Shown here piece after piece: positions 33,017 to 44,950 of a DNA stretch of 64,000 bases. Location: contig NC_134027.1 of NCBI RefSeq assembly GCF_964204645.1, positions 17,164,485 through 17,228,484 of the forward strand, written 5' to 3'. Source of the DNA: Tubulanus polymorphus (Eukaryota > Nemertea > Palaeonemertea > Tubulaniformes > Tubulanidae). A program made the translations under genes and the position numbers. A model generated the notes under the pieces. That model worked only from the letters and a program-made list of their open reading frames with translations. It was not told the DNA's origin and did not search any database. Position 1 is the first letter of the stretch; each line of letters begins with the position of its first letter.

Positions 33017-33625
33017 ATGAATAAGGAATTATTTATATTTGAACCTCATAATATGTTAATTTCTGGTGTAACAAATTGTGGAAAAACTTATTTTATATTA
33101 AATTTATTAGAAACTGTTTATAAAAACTATTTTGATAATATAGTATTATTTTGTCTAACATATGAATTTGATCAAACTTATGATAGAAATATTACTAGAA
33201 ATAATACATTTATTATATAAGATCCTAAAACAGTTAAAGAAAATTTAGATAATTGTATTAAAATAGCAATTGGTATATATAAAGGATCTTATACATTATT
33301 TATCATAGATGATTGTGCTAATCTTCATGATTCAAAAGTTAGAGAAAGTGAGTTATGTTATTTAGCTTTCTCTGGGAGACATTTTGGGATAACAACATGG
33401 GTTTTAAATCAAAAATATAATTCAATTGTGAAAGATTTTAGGGAGAATATAATATTTTTAGTTTTATTCTACAATAAAGATTGAAAATCGATGAAAAATG
33501 CACTTGAGGAAAATGATATTATTCCACATGATTAACATAATGAATATATGGATAAATTAAAAAATAATGAAAGATCAAAATTACTATTTCGATTACAACA
33601 CCCATTTAAATATGAATTTATTTAA
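33017..33625 (+). pseudogene. Polinton packaging ATPase (copy B), broken
   Basis: The start is in a TAAATG context immediately after the integrase stop. The P-loop GVTNCGKT is intact at residues 17-24. In-frame stops occur at about 33218, 33481 and 33532. The Walker B-like run ending in DD and SGRHFGITTWV are present in the same frame. The order integrase-ATPase is the same as in copy A, but the pair is on the MCP strand here. Confidence 0.78.
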
Positions 33626-33763
33626 ATTCAACTAGCTTGTTAATCTAGTATATTTTTAGTTACATTCTAGTTGAAATCTAGTTATTGGTAGTTGAAACAA
33701 AAAAATAAATAAAAACAACAATATTTTAACTAGCTTGACACAACTAATCGGTTTGTTATATAA

Positions 33764-34353
33764 ATGGGAGGTGAAAAGAAAAAAAATCTAAAAATTGTGA
33801 TGTTCCAATTGAAAAAACTTTAGATGATTTAGGAATGACAGAAACAAAATTAACTCCAGATGATGGTGCTTTAAATAATGTTACAACAAATAATAATTAT
33901 GAATATTATCTTTATTGCAAACATCAATTAGAAATATCAATAGTATCTGGGAAATGTAAAAATTTTATTGGTAAAAATTTATCTTATAACGAATTAGATA
34001 CAATGAAACCAGATCAAATTATTAAATTATTTAAGATTTACGAAACTGCGAGAATCGATAGAATTAATGATGCGATATCAGAAAATGTAGTAAAAGGTTA
34101 TAGTAAATTATGTTAATATATACTACCAATCGAAGATGAAAATAGATTATATTCCGATTTAAAAAATGATTATTTATTTATGACTGAATTAAACAAATGG
34201 ATTGGATATTTATCATTTCAATTAGGTGGATTTATGACATTATTATCAACTGGAGTTATAACATTTTCAAATATTGAAAGTAATAATTTTTCTATAATAA
34301 ATGAGCAAGGTGGAAGAAGTGAAGAAAAAACCGAGAACTCCGAAACAAATTGA
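33764..34353 (+). pseudogene. Polinton conserved small protein (copy B)
   Basis: It is homologous to 7474-8070. A frameshift lies in a poly-A run near 33780. The conserved core KHQLEISIVSGKCKNF...MKPDQIIKLFKIYETAR follows, then an in-frame TAA near 34114 and the C-terminal part with MTELNKWIGYLSFQLGG and a hydrophobic stretch. It overlaps the next gene's start at 34301. Confidence 0.6.
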
Positions 34354-34703
34354 ATGGTCTCGGCAATTAGGAATTAAATCACAAGAATATAAAATAATAA
34401 TAATGATAATAATCTTTATTTTTCAAAGAAATTGAAACAATTTATAACATGATATCCATACATTAATATAAATAAGTATAAAATGTGCCAATATCAAATG
34501 AAGGAACCCAGTGAAGCAAATGCTTGTAGATCTGGGCACCCACTCTACACACATTCATTCTTCACAAGCATGCAGACATTCACAGATTCACACACAACAT
34601 ACCAGTACAGTAAACATGGCTCAGATAAATGATTGTTTGAAATTCAGTATTTTAAGAGTTTATTGCTTTTAAATGATTGTTTGAGGGAATTTAGTGATTT
34701 TTT

Positions 34704-36590
34704 TTATTTGAGGTTGTAATTGGAGTTTTGCCACATTATTGGAATTAAATTGAGGAAACTTTTATTATAAATGCTTTTCTTATGGTGAGCGTTTCGGGGA
34801 TGATTGTGCTGACGAGTATTGTACTGATGATATACCGAATTCTTTTGAAATAAGTCTATGATCGGTGCTGGTAGTTCATTGTTGATAAGCTGATATGCGT
34901 GTCTAAGTATTTCTAACTGGATCATATCTTGGAATTTTAGAATTTTTAATTTGCGAAAGATTGGATCTGTGGGGCTATTGTATGCTGATTTAGAAATAAT
35001 TCGAACGGCTTTTTTCTGTAATTTTTCTAATCTGGACAGGTTTCTTTTTAAGATAAGAGGGCCCCATGAGATGAGTGAGTACGTAAAATGGCAATGGATA
35101 TAACTGAAATAAAGTTGTCTTAAACAATATGTAGGTACTAAATGTTTAACAGAGTTAATCAAATAAATTTGACTGGCTATTTTGGTGCAGATTTTACTAA
35201 TGTGTAAATTGAAATCAAGAAACTCGTATCAATGTAATCCAAGGAAGCATGTTGATGATACTAAATTAAGTTCCTTGTTGTCTACTTTTATCGTATAATC
35301 TTGATTCTTAATATTTTTAATTCTATTTGGTTTAAAAAGAATTACTTTTGTTTTAGAAATGTTAACAGTTAAATTATTAGCAGTAAACCAATCTTGTAGT
35401 ATATTCAAGTCATTTTCAATGGTTTGTATCAGATAATCAATTGAGCTTCCACTAATATATACGGTCGTGTCGTCGGCGAATAAGATAGGTTTACATTTTT
35501 TCAGACACATGTATACTAAAAACAGTAATGGTCCTAATACGGAACCTTGAGGTATACCGTAGTTAATGTGTGATATTTCAGATTGAATACTGGAGTAGTT
35601 AACATACATTGAGCGCTTTTCTAGGTAACTTTTAAACCATGACAAAACATTTCCTCTTATACCATATACATATAATTTATGAATTAGATATTCAATATTT
35701 AGGCAATCGAATGCTTTACTCAAATCAATAAATGCGGCTAGTGTAAAACAGTTACATTCAAATGATTTTATTATATTTCCTATTAGTTCCATGCTAGCAT
35801 GGCTGGTAGCATGGCCAGTTCTAAAACCATATTGACTTTTATATAAGATAGAGTACTTATCCAAATAGCCATATAATCGCTTGTGTATTATCTTTTCAAG
35901 AATTTTAGAGATGGTTGGCAATAGTGATATCGGTCGATAGTTTTCAAAGCTCCTTTTATCGTCTCTTTTATAGATAGGTGTAACACTGGCTATTTTAAAT
36001 GCGTCCGGGAAGATTCCAGTTTCTATTGATTTATTAAACATTGTAACAAGAGGTTTTGCAATTATGTTACCGATGTGCTTTAAAAGAATACTACTAATAT
36101 TATCGTGACCCGCGGACGGTTTTGGATCAAAATTAGAAATTATTTTTTCAACTTCACTTTCATCCGTCGGAAATAAAAACAAGTTACTGCTATACATATC
36201 AGGCATATAATCTTTGAAATCTGTTCTTGGTTTTGGAAGTTTTTTTGATAACTTATGACCTACAGAACTGAAGAATTTACAAAAACCATTACTAATGTCT
36301 TGCTTGTTATAACTTAATTTACCATTTATATTAAAGATATCAGGAATGCAATCTTTATTATTTGTTTTTCCGAGAAGATCTTTCATAGTGGACCAAAGTT
36401 TTCTACCGTTATTTCTAAAATTAGTTAATTTTTCACTGTAGAATCTTTCCTTTGCTGCTCTTTTAGCAGAATTATAGGCGTTACGATATTTTTTATATTC
36501 AACGTAGTTCGGTTGGTTTTTATCAAGTCCGATAATACTTTTATACAACTTATTACATCTGCGGGAGCAGTTGATGAGGCCTCGTGTCAT
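34704..36590 (-). pseudogene. LINE reverse transcriptase domain
   Basis: Conserved blocks in order: NYRPISLLPTISKILEKII, SQYGFRTGHATS, AAFIDLSKAFD, GIPQGSVLGPLLFLVYM, FADDTTVY (near 35475), and LTVNISKTKVILF. A short in-frame loss appears just before FADD, where a YINDL-like segment is usual. A break between 35229 and 35162 separates the C-terminal part (34704-35162), which ends in the LINE C-terminal domain. Confidence 0.85.
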
Positions 36591-36704
36591 CCAAGGCTCT
36601 ATTATACTTTTATTGCGTGTAGGTAGTGAGATGATCGGTCCATAATAATCTATGATATCAGATAATTACTTATGGAAATAATTGTAACTACTATTGACAT
36701 CCAG

Positions 36705-37646
36705 CTAGTCTAAAACTGACCAATCAGTTGCAAATAGGGCACGTTTTATATAATACACATTTTTATTGTCCAATTTTCTGCTTTTTACCTCATGTTTATC
36801 TTTAAAATTAGTTGATGCACCCGTATTGATGCTAACTAAACACGGAAGGTGATCTGACAAATCAGCCAGTAGGATGGCAGAACTCACACCTCCTTTCATA
36901 TTACTATCAACGTATACGTTGTCAATGAGCGTAGCCGTGTCGCGGGTAATGCGTGTCGGACGAACGATCGCTGGATAAAGTCCATTTGTTAAGTTTAGAT
37001 CAAAGAATTTTGCAGTATTTACATGGGTGTCCATTTTTAACAAATCAAGATTTTGGTCAGTGCCAATGATTAATCGCTTATTTTCGCTCTTTACTTTTGC
37101 AATGCAGGTTTTATAGTCACACAAAAATTGGGGTTCACTTGTACCAGGGATTCGATATACCTCTCCGATTATTAACTTATTATTTAGCTCAACAAAGCAC
37201 GACTCAAACTGTCCAGATTTGAAAATTTGCAGGTCTTTTCTTTCTGTAAATTCTAAATCCTGATGTATGAATATGGCAACACCACCACCTTGTTTGGTCT
37301 GGCGATGTTCCTCTATTAAATTATACCCTGGTATTTGAATTTTACATTTGTTATTTTCATTCATCAGTGTTTCACATATTAAAATTAGATGTAGTATACA
37401 TCCTTGATCTTTTAAAATACTGACAATGTTTCTCAATTCACTTAATTTTTTTTGTAAACTATGGATATTTAATTGAAGTATATTAAGGGCTGCATTATCA
37501 GAAATTAACTCCTTTACATCATATATATCTTTATACGGATATAAATTATTTAGTGGATTTTCGCTTATATCATCATTGAGATAGAAATCGCTATCATTTA
37601 GCACCGTTTTAATACGGTTGGCAACATCAGAGTTTCCTAAGCACAT
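36705..37646 (-). pseudogene. LINE apurinic-type endonuclease domain
   Basis: Motifs include NILQLNIHSL (N-terminal), ILICETLMNENNKCKIQIPG, GGGVAIFIH, a GTDQNLDLL block near where GDFN is usual, and LSDHLPCLVSIN at the end. These are the APE-like endonuclease signatures of LINEs. The ORF ends at a TAG at 36705. The same frame continues past a second stop into the reverse transcriptase ORF. Confidence 0.8.
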
Positions 37647-37956
37647 AACATGTTGTAAAAAGCTGTAAAAGAAAAAATTAGTAATAAAAATGGTGAAAAC
37701 ATTGTTATTTCTACTCCTTCTAATAATAGAATATTTGATAAATATCTATATTTTATAGCTGGATTTGTAATTGTATTCATTATGATTGGGTGCAATTGGT
37801 ATAAGAAATCAAATAAAATTTATGATATTTATGATTCTGAAACTACTGCTATTAAAAATGAAAATACTTCTGAAATTCCAAAATTGACAATAAAAAAATG
37901 GATTAATATTTTAGAAAAAAAACCAAAAAAATAAGTTTTTTAAATTAATTGAATAT

Positions 37957-38035
37957 CACCATGTGGGAAATGAAAGTGATGAGGGGTGTCTCGACCTCAC
38001 GACGTCTGGTATGAAAGCCTACTTTTCCCATTACT
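37957..38035 (+). repeat. Polinton terminal inverted repeat, copy B right end
   Basis: It ends ...tctggtatgaaagcctac then TTTTCCCATTACT at 38035. The reverse complement matches the copy E terminus at 19774 with the same AGTAAT start and a shared ggtcgaga segment. The following six bases, TACGAC (38036-38041), would be the target duplication. The paralogous repeat at 14955 shows the site without an insertion. Confidence 0.72.
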
Positions 38036-38740
38036 TACGACAACAGAGTTTGTGTAATTTAAGGAGTTTTTAATTTTGTAAGGAGAGAATCCGTTAACCA
38101 GGGAATGTTTTATATTATTTCTTTATAATATGAGTACATATGAAATATATATGTTTAAAACTGCAATTCAATTCAATGTTATCTTTATTGCACCGCAATA
38201 AATCGATAGATCGTCAGCCGTGATGAACCCGTGGGAGGCCTTAACCCCCTCCCCCTTTCCACGAGTTATTCCAATTGAAGTAACTATCGAAATTTTGAGA
38301 AGCTCCCTAAAGGGCTGGTTTACATTCTGTACGACTATTTATTTCGATTACTTTCTGTCCTGCCATTATTCGCAGAATGAACTGGTCCTTTGCGGATTAT
38401 TGCAGCTGGTGAGAATATATTCAAACAGTGTGCAAGTGTACTTTTCAAATCAAGCTTTTTTGTCATTGGCAGTATAAGTCGTAACTTAAGCGCAATTGTC
38501 TCAGATGCTGTAAGTACCTGACGTTTTGTGTAATTGGTTCTTTTTTTCTAATGCCCTGTTTACAATATTTGGATTAGTAATCAGTCATGCAGAATTGGAT
38601 TCATTGTTATTATGGGATGATGATTCATGGGCCTAGTCCTGTGACATACCTTTGATATGAAGCCCTTATTTATCAGAGATTTGTTTTGGAGTAAACCGAA
38701 TAGCCCTTAAAATACCAATGGGTACCCGCAAAACCAGCTA
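38036..38740 (-). repeat. Dispersed repeat, inverted paralogue of 14266-14960
   Basis: The reverse complement matches the 14-kb copy in blocks (gagaatccgttaaccaggg, agatgctgtaagtacctgac, cagaattggattcattgtta). Polinton copy B lies at its edge, in the cgacaacagagtttgtg segment. Confidence 0.65.
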
Positions 38741-39900
38741 TCCCGCCAGATGGCGTGACGAGCAGTAGGTTGTTCGTGTCAATTAACTTTGAACTGGATT
38801 TTTAGAATCCAAATATTATCGCAGAACCTATCGCAGAAATATGAAATACTTACATTCTTCTACCCAGATATCGGTATATTTTTCATTAATAATTGATTCA
38901 TTTAAGAGAAAAGCTCCTTCAGATTTAATTGAAATGTAGAAGGAAATCTTCCAGGGTGGTTGATTTTTTGAGGAGAATGTTTTCAACGGTAAAAATTCGC
39001 CAGATATTTCCGTAAATAACGTATATGCGTGTGTATGCGTATGCGGGTGAGTGGATTAAATCCTAGATGGCGAGGGGGTGAGTGTGGAGGAGGAGTGGGG
39101 TTAAGTCCAAGATGGCGTCTTTTAACGGCTATTGTGCAATCGTGATCTAGTTTGGGCGAAAGAAATTCGCAAAAACAAATGAAAACTATAAAACGAGTTC
39201 GGGCAAGTCATTTTCTGACAATAAAAACCCGTTGTAAATCCATAAATTGGTCATTCTGCACAGAGACTTTGAACCGTCAACAACGACCTGAATCGCCATA
39301 CATGATGAATTCGGCTTGTGGACAAAGTGCTTTGGAAATGTGAAACACACGCGTTCAAGCAAACTTATCGCTTCAATCTAGAAAAAGGATACACACCCGA
39401 TCGAACACACTAGCGGGGTTAGAAAAGCACATGAATATGGTATAATGATTACACAAGTATAGAGTCACGATCTATGTTTATCTATAATAATTTCAACAAA
39501 TATATACTTATATTTTAGGACTAAATAAAACGTTTATTGGCTATGAATAAAAGATGCTTATTGGTATTATTTCATTCTGATAAAACAATCGCGTTAATCA
39601 AAGCATTTTTGTCGTTTCCCAGACCCATGATGTTGACAAAGAAAGGCAATTGAGTGATTTAGATCGGAGACTCGATCTTGATGGGGCAAATTAGATGCGG
39701 GCATTCCAAACCAATTATACTAGACCCAATTATGCATGCATCGAAACATTGCATAAATAAGCAGCGTTATTCAGCGAATTAAAACCTTAAACGTATAACC
39801 GAGGATTTTCGGCTCAAGTAGGGTATTGCATAGTATAGTTCCTTCGCGTATGCTTACTGTGTTGTTTGGTTTATGTGTATCCCAAATAAAGTTGTCATGT
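38741..39900. other. Non-coding, nothing recognised
   Basis: Two aagatggcg-type motifs near 39065 and 39105 form a weak direct duplication. No gene is supported. The 63-codon ORF at 39152 has no motif. Confidence 0.45.
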
Positions 39901-39913
39901 CGACACATTCGCA

Positions 39914-40195
39914 TCGCCAGCCATTAACATTCCACGTGTCAACGTGTCGGCGTATCTACCAACCAAGAAATTAACTATTAACGATCTATTAACCTAATAC
40001 ACCAAAACACACCACGTGACCAAACACATGATAAACCCCGTGACACCGCCAGCCATTAACACTCCGGTCAACATTCCATGTGTCAACGTGTCGACGTGTC
40101 TATCCATACACAAATATAAATTAATTATTAACGATCCATTAACACCATACACCAAACAGAACACGTGACCAAACACATGATGAACCCGTGGCAAT
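39914..40195. repeat. Two tandem ~140-bp repeats rich in CACGTG
   Basis: Both units carry ccattaacaytcc, gtgtcaacgtgtcg, attaacgatc and cacgtgaccaaacacatgat. CACGTG E-box-like sites recur. A 32-codon + ORF at 40239 (MATSTEQAPGIVQFVTQ...) follows, unrecognised. Confidence 0.7.
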
Positions 40196-40689
40196 CATAC
40201 ACTACATTCAATTGTTCATGCCATACCATACTATAGTCATGGCCACCTCTACAGAACAAGCTCCTGGGATTGTTCAGTTCGTCACACAAGCACTTGAAAC
40301 TGAAGAAAAAACAATTCTCTACATGCGGGAAAATTGACTTTTAGCAAGTTCCAAAAATTGTCAGGTGAATATATTAAAATACAAATTGCATTTCTATTTT
40401 TCTTTAGTAATTCCAGTTCTCTGATATTTGTTTCAACGCGGTTAAGCCTTCAAAATCACAGGAGATTCATTATTTATTTTCAGCACTGTCAACGTGAGAT
40501 GCGCCTCCAAAAAAACAAACGTGGGGACGGTGAAATATGGCATTGTTCACATTGCTACAGAACGACGTCGATACGTGACGGCTCTTTTTTTCAAAATCAA
40601 AAATGAAACTTTCGCAGCTGATGCTTATAGTTTACTGCTTCGGTTTAGATTTACTTCTCTTGTTTGTTTGTGTTTTGTGGTCACCCGTC

Positions 40690-40905
40690 AACCAGTCAAC
40701 CCACAATCCTTGTACATACATATGCGACGACATTGCGACGTGTCGTCCGTCGACCGTCAACCAGCGGATGATATAGGTCTATGCACTCTATCGTCTCTCA
40801 TTTTTGTCACCACGATCCGTGTACATAAATTGGCGACAACATTGCATAGTGTCATCTGTCGACCGTCAACCAGCGGATGAGATATGCACTCTATCATCTC
40901 TCCAA
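40690..40905. repeat. Two tandem ~108-bp repeats
   Basis: The units share gtcgaccgtcaaccagcgga and atgcactctatcrtctctc. They produce overlapping ORFs on both strands (40494-41232) that are repeat artefacts. Confidence 0.7.
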
Positions 40906-41189
40906 TGGGCCAACCAACAAACAACCAACAGTAGTCAACTGTTACTAGTCGTCGGTCAACCTGTACATGGACTGTTCCTTTGCCGCGCATTAATACCCAA
41001 TTATCAATGTTTTCATGCGCCAATGTATCAATGCGCTGATACATTAACCGCACAACTTACTAACTCTACGCCAAGGCACTATGCTATGCTATATCCGACT
41101 TGGGCCGGATTTTCTATGAGTAATTGCAAAATGTGGGTTTTATACCAGAGGTCAAGAGGTCGACTCGAAGTCCTAAGGTCGAGGTCGAG

Positions 41190-41620
41190 GTCGAAAATGA
41201 AGAGTAAAACTATTAATGATCTTTTTAAATAAAATGGACAAATATTAATGATTTTTGAAATAAAAAACGAGGAGTAAAAATATTAATGTTTTTGAAAATC
41301 AAAATGAGGTTCAAACGAGGAGTCAATATATTAATGTCTTTTTCAAATAAAAAACGAGGTTAAAATGAAGAGTAGAAATATTAATGATTCTTTTAAATAA
41401 AAAGTAAAAATATTAATGATTTTTTAAATTAAAAATGAGGTTAAAACGAGGAGTAAAAAAATGATGTTTTTTAAATTAAAAACGAGGTTAAATGAGGAGT
41501 TTATAGTGTTTATGATTGTTTTAGAAAAAAGAGGACAAAACGAGGAGTAAAATATAAATGATTTTTGAAATTAAAAACGAGGACAAATCGAGGAATGAAA
41601 ATAGTAATGTTTTTGAAATT
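41190..41620. repeat. Degenerate tandem repeat, ~45-60 bp units
   Basis: At least eight units share acgaggagtaaaaatatt, aatgattttt and aaattaaaaacgaggtta elements. ORFs across it (41521-41797) are not supported as genes. Confidence 0.75.
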
Positions 41621-41797
41621 AAAAAATCCGTAGCTGTCTTATTTGATGCTGGTGGCCTGAAAAATATTGCCGTTGTATTTTCAAAACGGCATAGGAAAAT
41701 ATATTGTGACAGGAGCACGTCTGAATCTGCCACCGATGTCTTTATTAGATCATTTCAAAATCACTTCATATATAAAAAACAAGAAACGGAATTCTGA

Positions 41798-42229
41798 AAA
41801 ATGGACTAATCGATGATTTATTGGTCCATTATCAAAAGTAAACGTCAATGAATATGAGTTTAAGCTTACAATTCATAAAGATTTCATTATATATAGCTTA
41901 CTCCTTATTTCAAAGAATAGAATATGCGCGTTTATCGTTGTTAACCACAGCGGGCGCAGTTGCTAGATTTGCAGTTTCCCGATGTTGAAATGTTGAACTA
42001 GGCCAGACGCGAGGGGCACTTTTAATATACATTCAAGTAGCTAACAGTAGTGAATAGATCAATATACCACATAGTAGTGAGAGCGAATTTCGATTATCAG
42101 AGTTGGCCGACAAATAGATAACTAAATTATTAAATAACCAAAGCATTCCGATAGAATTCGATAGGTGTAGCGATTTTTTACCTGCATTGAATGTTTTGAA
42201 AGTTTTTCGAAGATACTAAGCCTCGTTGG
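41798..42229. other. Non-coding, nothing recognised
   Basis: No coding or repeat feature could be supported. Confidence 0.4.
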
Positions 42230-44950
42230 CAAGTTATTTTGTACCAAAGGAAGAAAGCGGTGTTGTCAGATCGCGGAATGAAGGAATCGCGGAAATTTTC
42301 AAAACCACTGAATTTCTTCACTTTCACTCTTTATAGTAACCAGGTTTTCCCACTTGGTTTCGGAAAAGGCACTGGACAAATCAATGCACTGAGTTAGCTT
42401 CGAATCACACTATCAGCGAGCAATTTTATCTGACATTATTTTATGATACAGTTCACAGGCTGCCAGTTACCGGCTGCAACAACGGTCAGAATGTAGTCGG
42501 ACAAAGAGATCGGTACCAGGGCAAACATCGGTTATCGCAGTTAATCGTCTTCTTGCGATCTTAATACTAGATTTGTGCGCGGTCGCTCTGGGTTGGGCCG
42601 TAGTTTCTGAAAATGTAGTGGCTGAAAATGTGAAATGTGCTACGACCAAACATGTACCGCGGTTCCATAAAGTGTAACAGTCACTTTTTTAAAGATTTTT
42701 TCCAACTTTTAACACTAATCGATAGATAGTAGTATACAATAAGACTAGGTGATTTTAAAATTGGAAAAATCTTTTCAATCTAGTCAGAATTTTGATGTTC
42801 GCGCACCTGTTCAGTGTACACATTGCTTCTGCTGAACGCGTGGTGCATTGTCTATTAATAAAACTACGACATTAAAGGGACGGCTTGGAGTTGATGTCTA
42901 TAGAAATGAATAGGGACTTAGCTACAATAGCAATTCAACTTAATGTTATATTGGCATTCGAATTCAGACAAAATGCCTCCTGATTTTGAAAGTCTATATA
43001 TCAATGATAATTATTAGCTGTTAAATGGACCACCCGTTCAAACAAAGCGCAAGAAAAATAGGATTTGAATAGCAATCCATGGCATTTTCTGGTAGACAGT
43101 AAGGAACACGGATGTATAAATCATTGTTTTTGATTATCATTTAGTAATAGTGTGTAAGTGCATGGTTTGATTTAATACCGAGGACATTTTTTGACTTATG
43201 AACTTACGAATCTTAGACAGAATGAGCCGCAGGAATAGGTTCAATTCCTTGGTTAAAATACACCTGCTATTGGTAGCGGCTTTGGCCACGAAATTAGAAT
43301 CCCCATCCGTCCTATTTCAAAACTTAAAAAAATGTTTGTGAAAGATTGTGATGTAATCTATGTAAACTCTTCTGCAGCGTGAGACCTTAGATGATTAGAT
43401 ACGAATCGAAAAACATTTTCCTTTGAATATTTGTTGTTAAAGGGCTGTAGAAATTTATTGAAAGTTTTTGTAAAGTTTCGAAGTGTTAGTTTTCGAACTA
43501 CTTAAATGACTATGACAAATAGTTAAATGGATATGAATTTATTTATTCTTTAGTGAGATCTATGAGTGCTTATTAGACACTGAATAGTATGCTTGTGGTG
43601 CTGAACTATAGGTTAACTATATAGCAGCAGTAACAGTGCTGAGAGCTCCGCATAGTGTACACTTTAATAGCTTCATATCAGCGGATTGAAATCTGCATCT
43701 TCAATTTGATCGATTTCGGCTATTCAAATTATTCGTTGATTCTTTGAAATAAGTTAATGCAATAGACAATAGCTCCTTCTACCAACCTGGCCAGTTTCAA
43801 AGCTTTAAAACAATCTGGCATTGAGATATAATAGAAAATACACGCAACTTCCTCAAAATTTAACGCATTTGACGCTATTTCTCGGCTGTCCCGTTAATGA
43901 CGTTGCAGCGCGCACCAGCTGGTTTAGCCGACGCTGAACATGATGTCAAAAATCATTTTACAAAATCACAAATTGCGCGTAAACTAAACATTTTGAACAC
44001 AACGGTTGAAGGTGAGTGTATAGATCAACAATTTCAATCATCATATTTTGAAATTAAAAAGTATCAGTTACCGTTTGAAAATTATTTTGAAAGAAACTGC
44101 TGTCTAGTACCGATGATACATTTTTTGACCCAAGGAATAAGCACGAAGAAGCAAATGAGTAACAGCTTTCGCTTCACAAATAACGGAGTTAAAAAGTTAC
44201 CGTTTTATATGTAATCTTTAAAACCATTCAACTTTTATTAACTCTTCTAGATACACAACACTCGCATAAATCACAATTTAGATGCACGAGGCGCATCAAA
44301 AATTCAAAGCCAGAATATATGCATTATGTGTGTATGTTTTCGTCTGACATCGTTCATTTTGGGATATTTCTCTTTACCGTATAAAAACATACCTCAGTTT
44401 AGTCTTAATACGATCAGCGAAAGAGTGCAGTCGAAATAACCATCTTTTTATATCCATTTTACAATGCAGCATTTATTAAATTAGTTAAAGGTTTATTAAT
44501 GGTAAACATACACAGAACTCGTAGATCCGGTCTCACCTGACGCACCACTGCCTTGGGAGTAGGTCCGATGCACAAGTTACTGTGATTTGGTCAGCAGTCA
44601 ATGTTGATAGATTAATTGCCTTCGTAGGTTCTCCATTTCTCGTTAGGAAGTATCGCTGATTTATTGAGTGAAGATAGTAATAGATTATCAGATAGGCCTA
44701 ACCAGGTACCGAGAATGAAAAACATGCGTCCAGTACCTTGTCCAACGAGGGGTATCGCGTGGAAAAACGTGGTTATAATTATTATGGTATTTTAAGTGCC
44801 AGAATCCAAGTTATCAATGTCAGTGGTTACTATGTATTGTGAAAATGAAGAAATACCGTGGGTTTTTTTTCAGAAAATTCCACGATTCCGTGATTGCTCG
44901 ATATGACAACACCCGGAAGAAAGTACGAAACGTTCTTCATCATTGGTGCA
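42230..44950. repeat. Inverted repeat pair about 2.5 kb apart
   Basis: The block 42235-42345 (ggaagaaagcggtgttgtca, gaatcgcggaaattttc) matches the reverse complement of 44835-44945 with moderate divergence. It may be the ends of a DNA element or an inverted duplication. Between them I see no transposase. One ORF (43897-44214, MTLQRAPAGLADAEHDVK...) has a GTGAGT donor-like site after 44012 and could be a host exon, but it is unrecognised. Confidence 0.4.

Larger units (their letters stand above)
34397..37658 (-). mobile_element. Jockey/CR1-type LINE inserted in Polinton copy B
   Basis: The minus strand carries endonuclease then reverse transcriptase. The 3' end at 34397-34430 is an ATT-rich microsatellite tail, typical of CR1/L2/Rex-like LINEs. 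Insertion point edges are inferred from the copy A homologue of the host gene. Confidence 0.75.
34301..37934 (+). pseudogene. Polinton small membrane protein (copy B), split by a LINE
   Basis: The N-terminal part at 34301-34396 (MSKVEEVKKKPRTPKQIEWS) matches the copy A gene start at 7464. The rest, at 37659-37934, carries a membrane segment (YLYFIAGFVIVFIMIG) and a hydrophilic tail. The LINE at 34397-37658 separates the two. Confidence 0.6.
29438..38035 (+). mobile_element. Polinton copy B with TIR at its right end
   Basis: All genes are on +: structural membrane protein, MCP, integrase, ATPase, conserved small protein and small membrane protein, then the TIR ending at 38035. The left end is cut by the hairpin repeat. 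A LINE (34397-37658) is inserted in the last gene. The polymerase is missing. Confidence 0.85.

Noticed and set aside
3190-34353. Alternative genetic code (TGA or TAA read through) to explain in-frame stops in Polinton genes
   Set aside because: All three stop codons occur, positions differ between copies, the matching codons in other copies are varied amino acids, and frameshifts and deletions coexist. Decay explains them better.
40494-41232. Overlapping ORFs on both strands of up to 142 codons
   Set aside because: They follow the tandem 108-bp duplication and adjacent repeats, with no domain or splice evidence.
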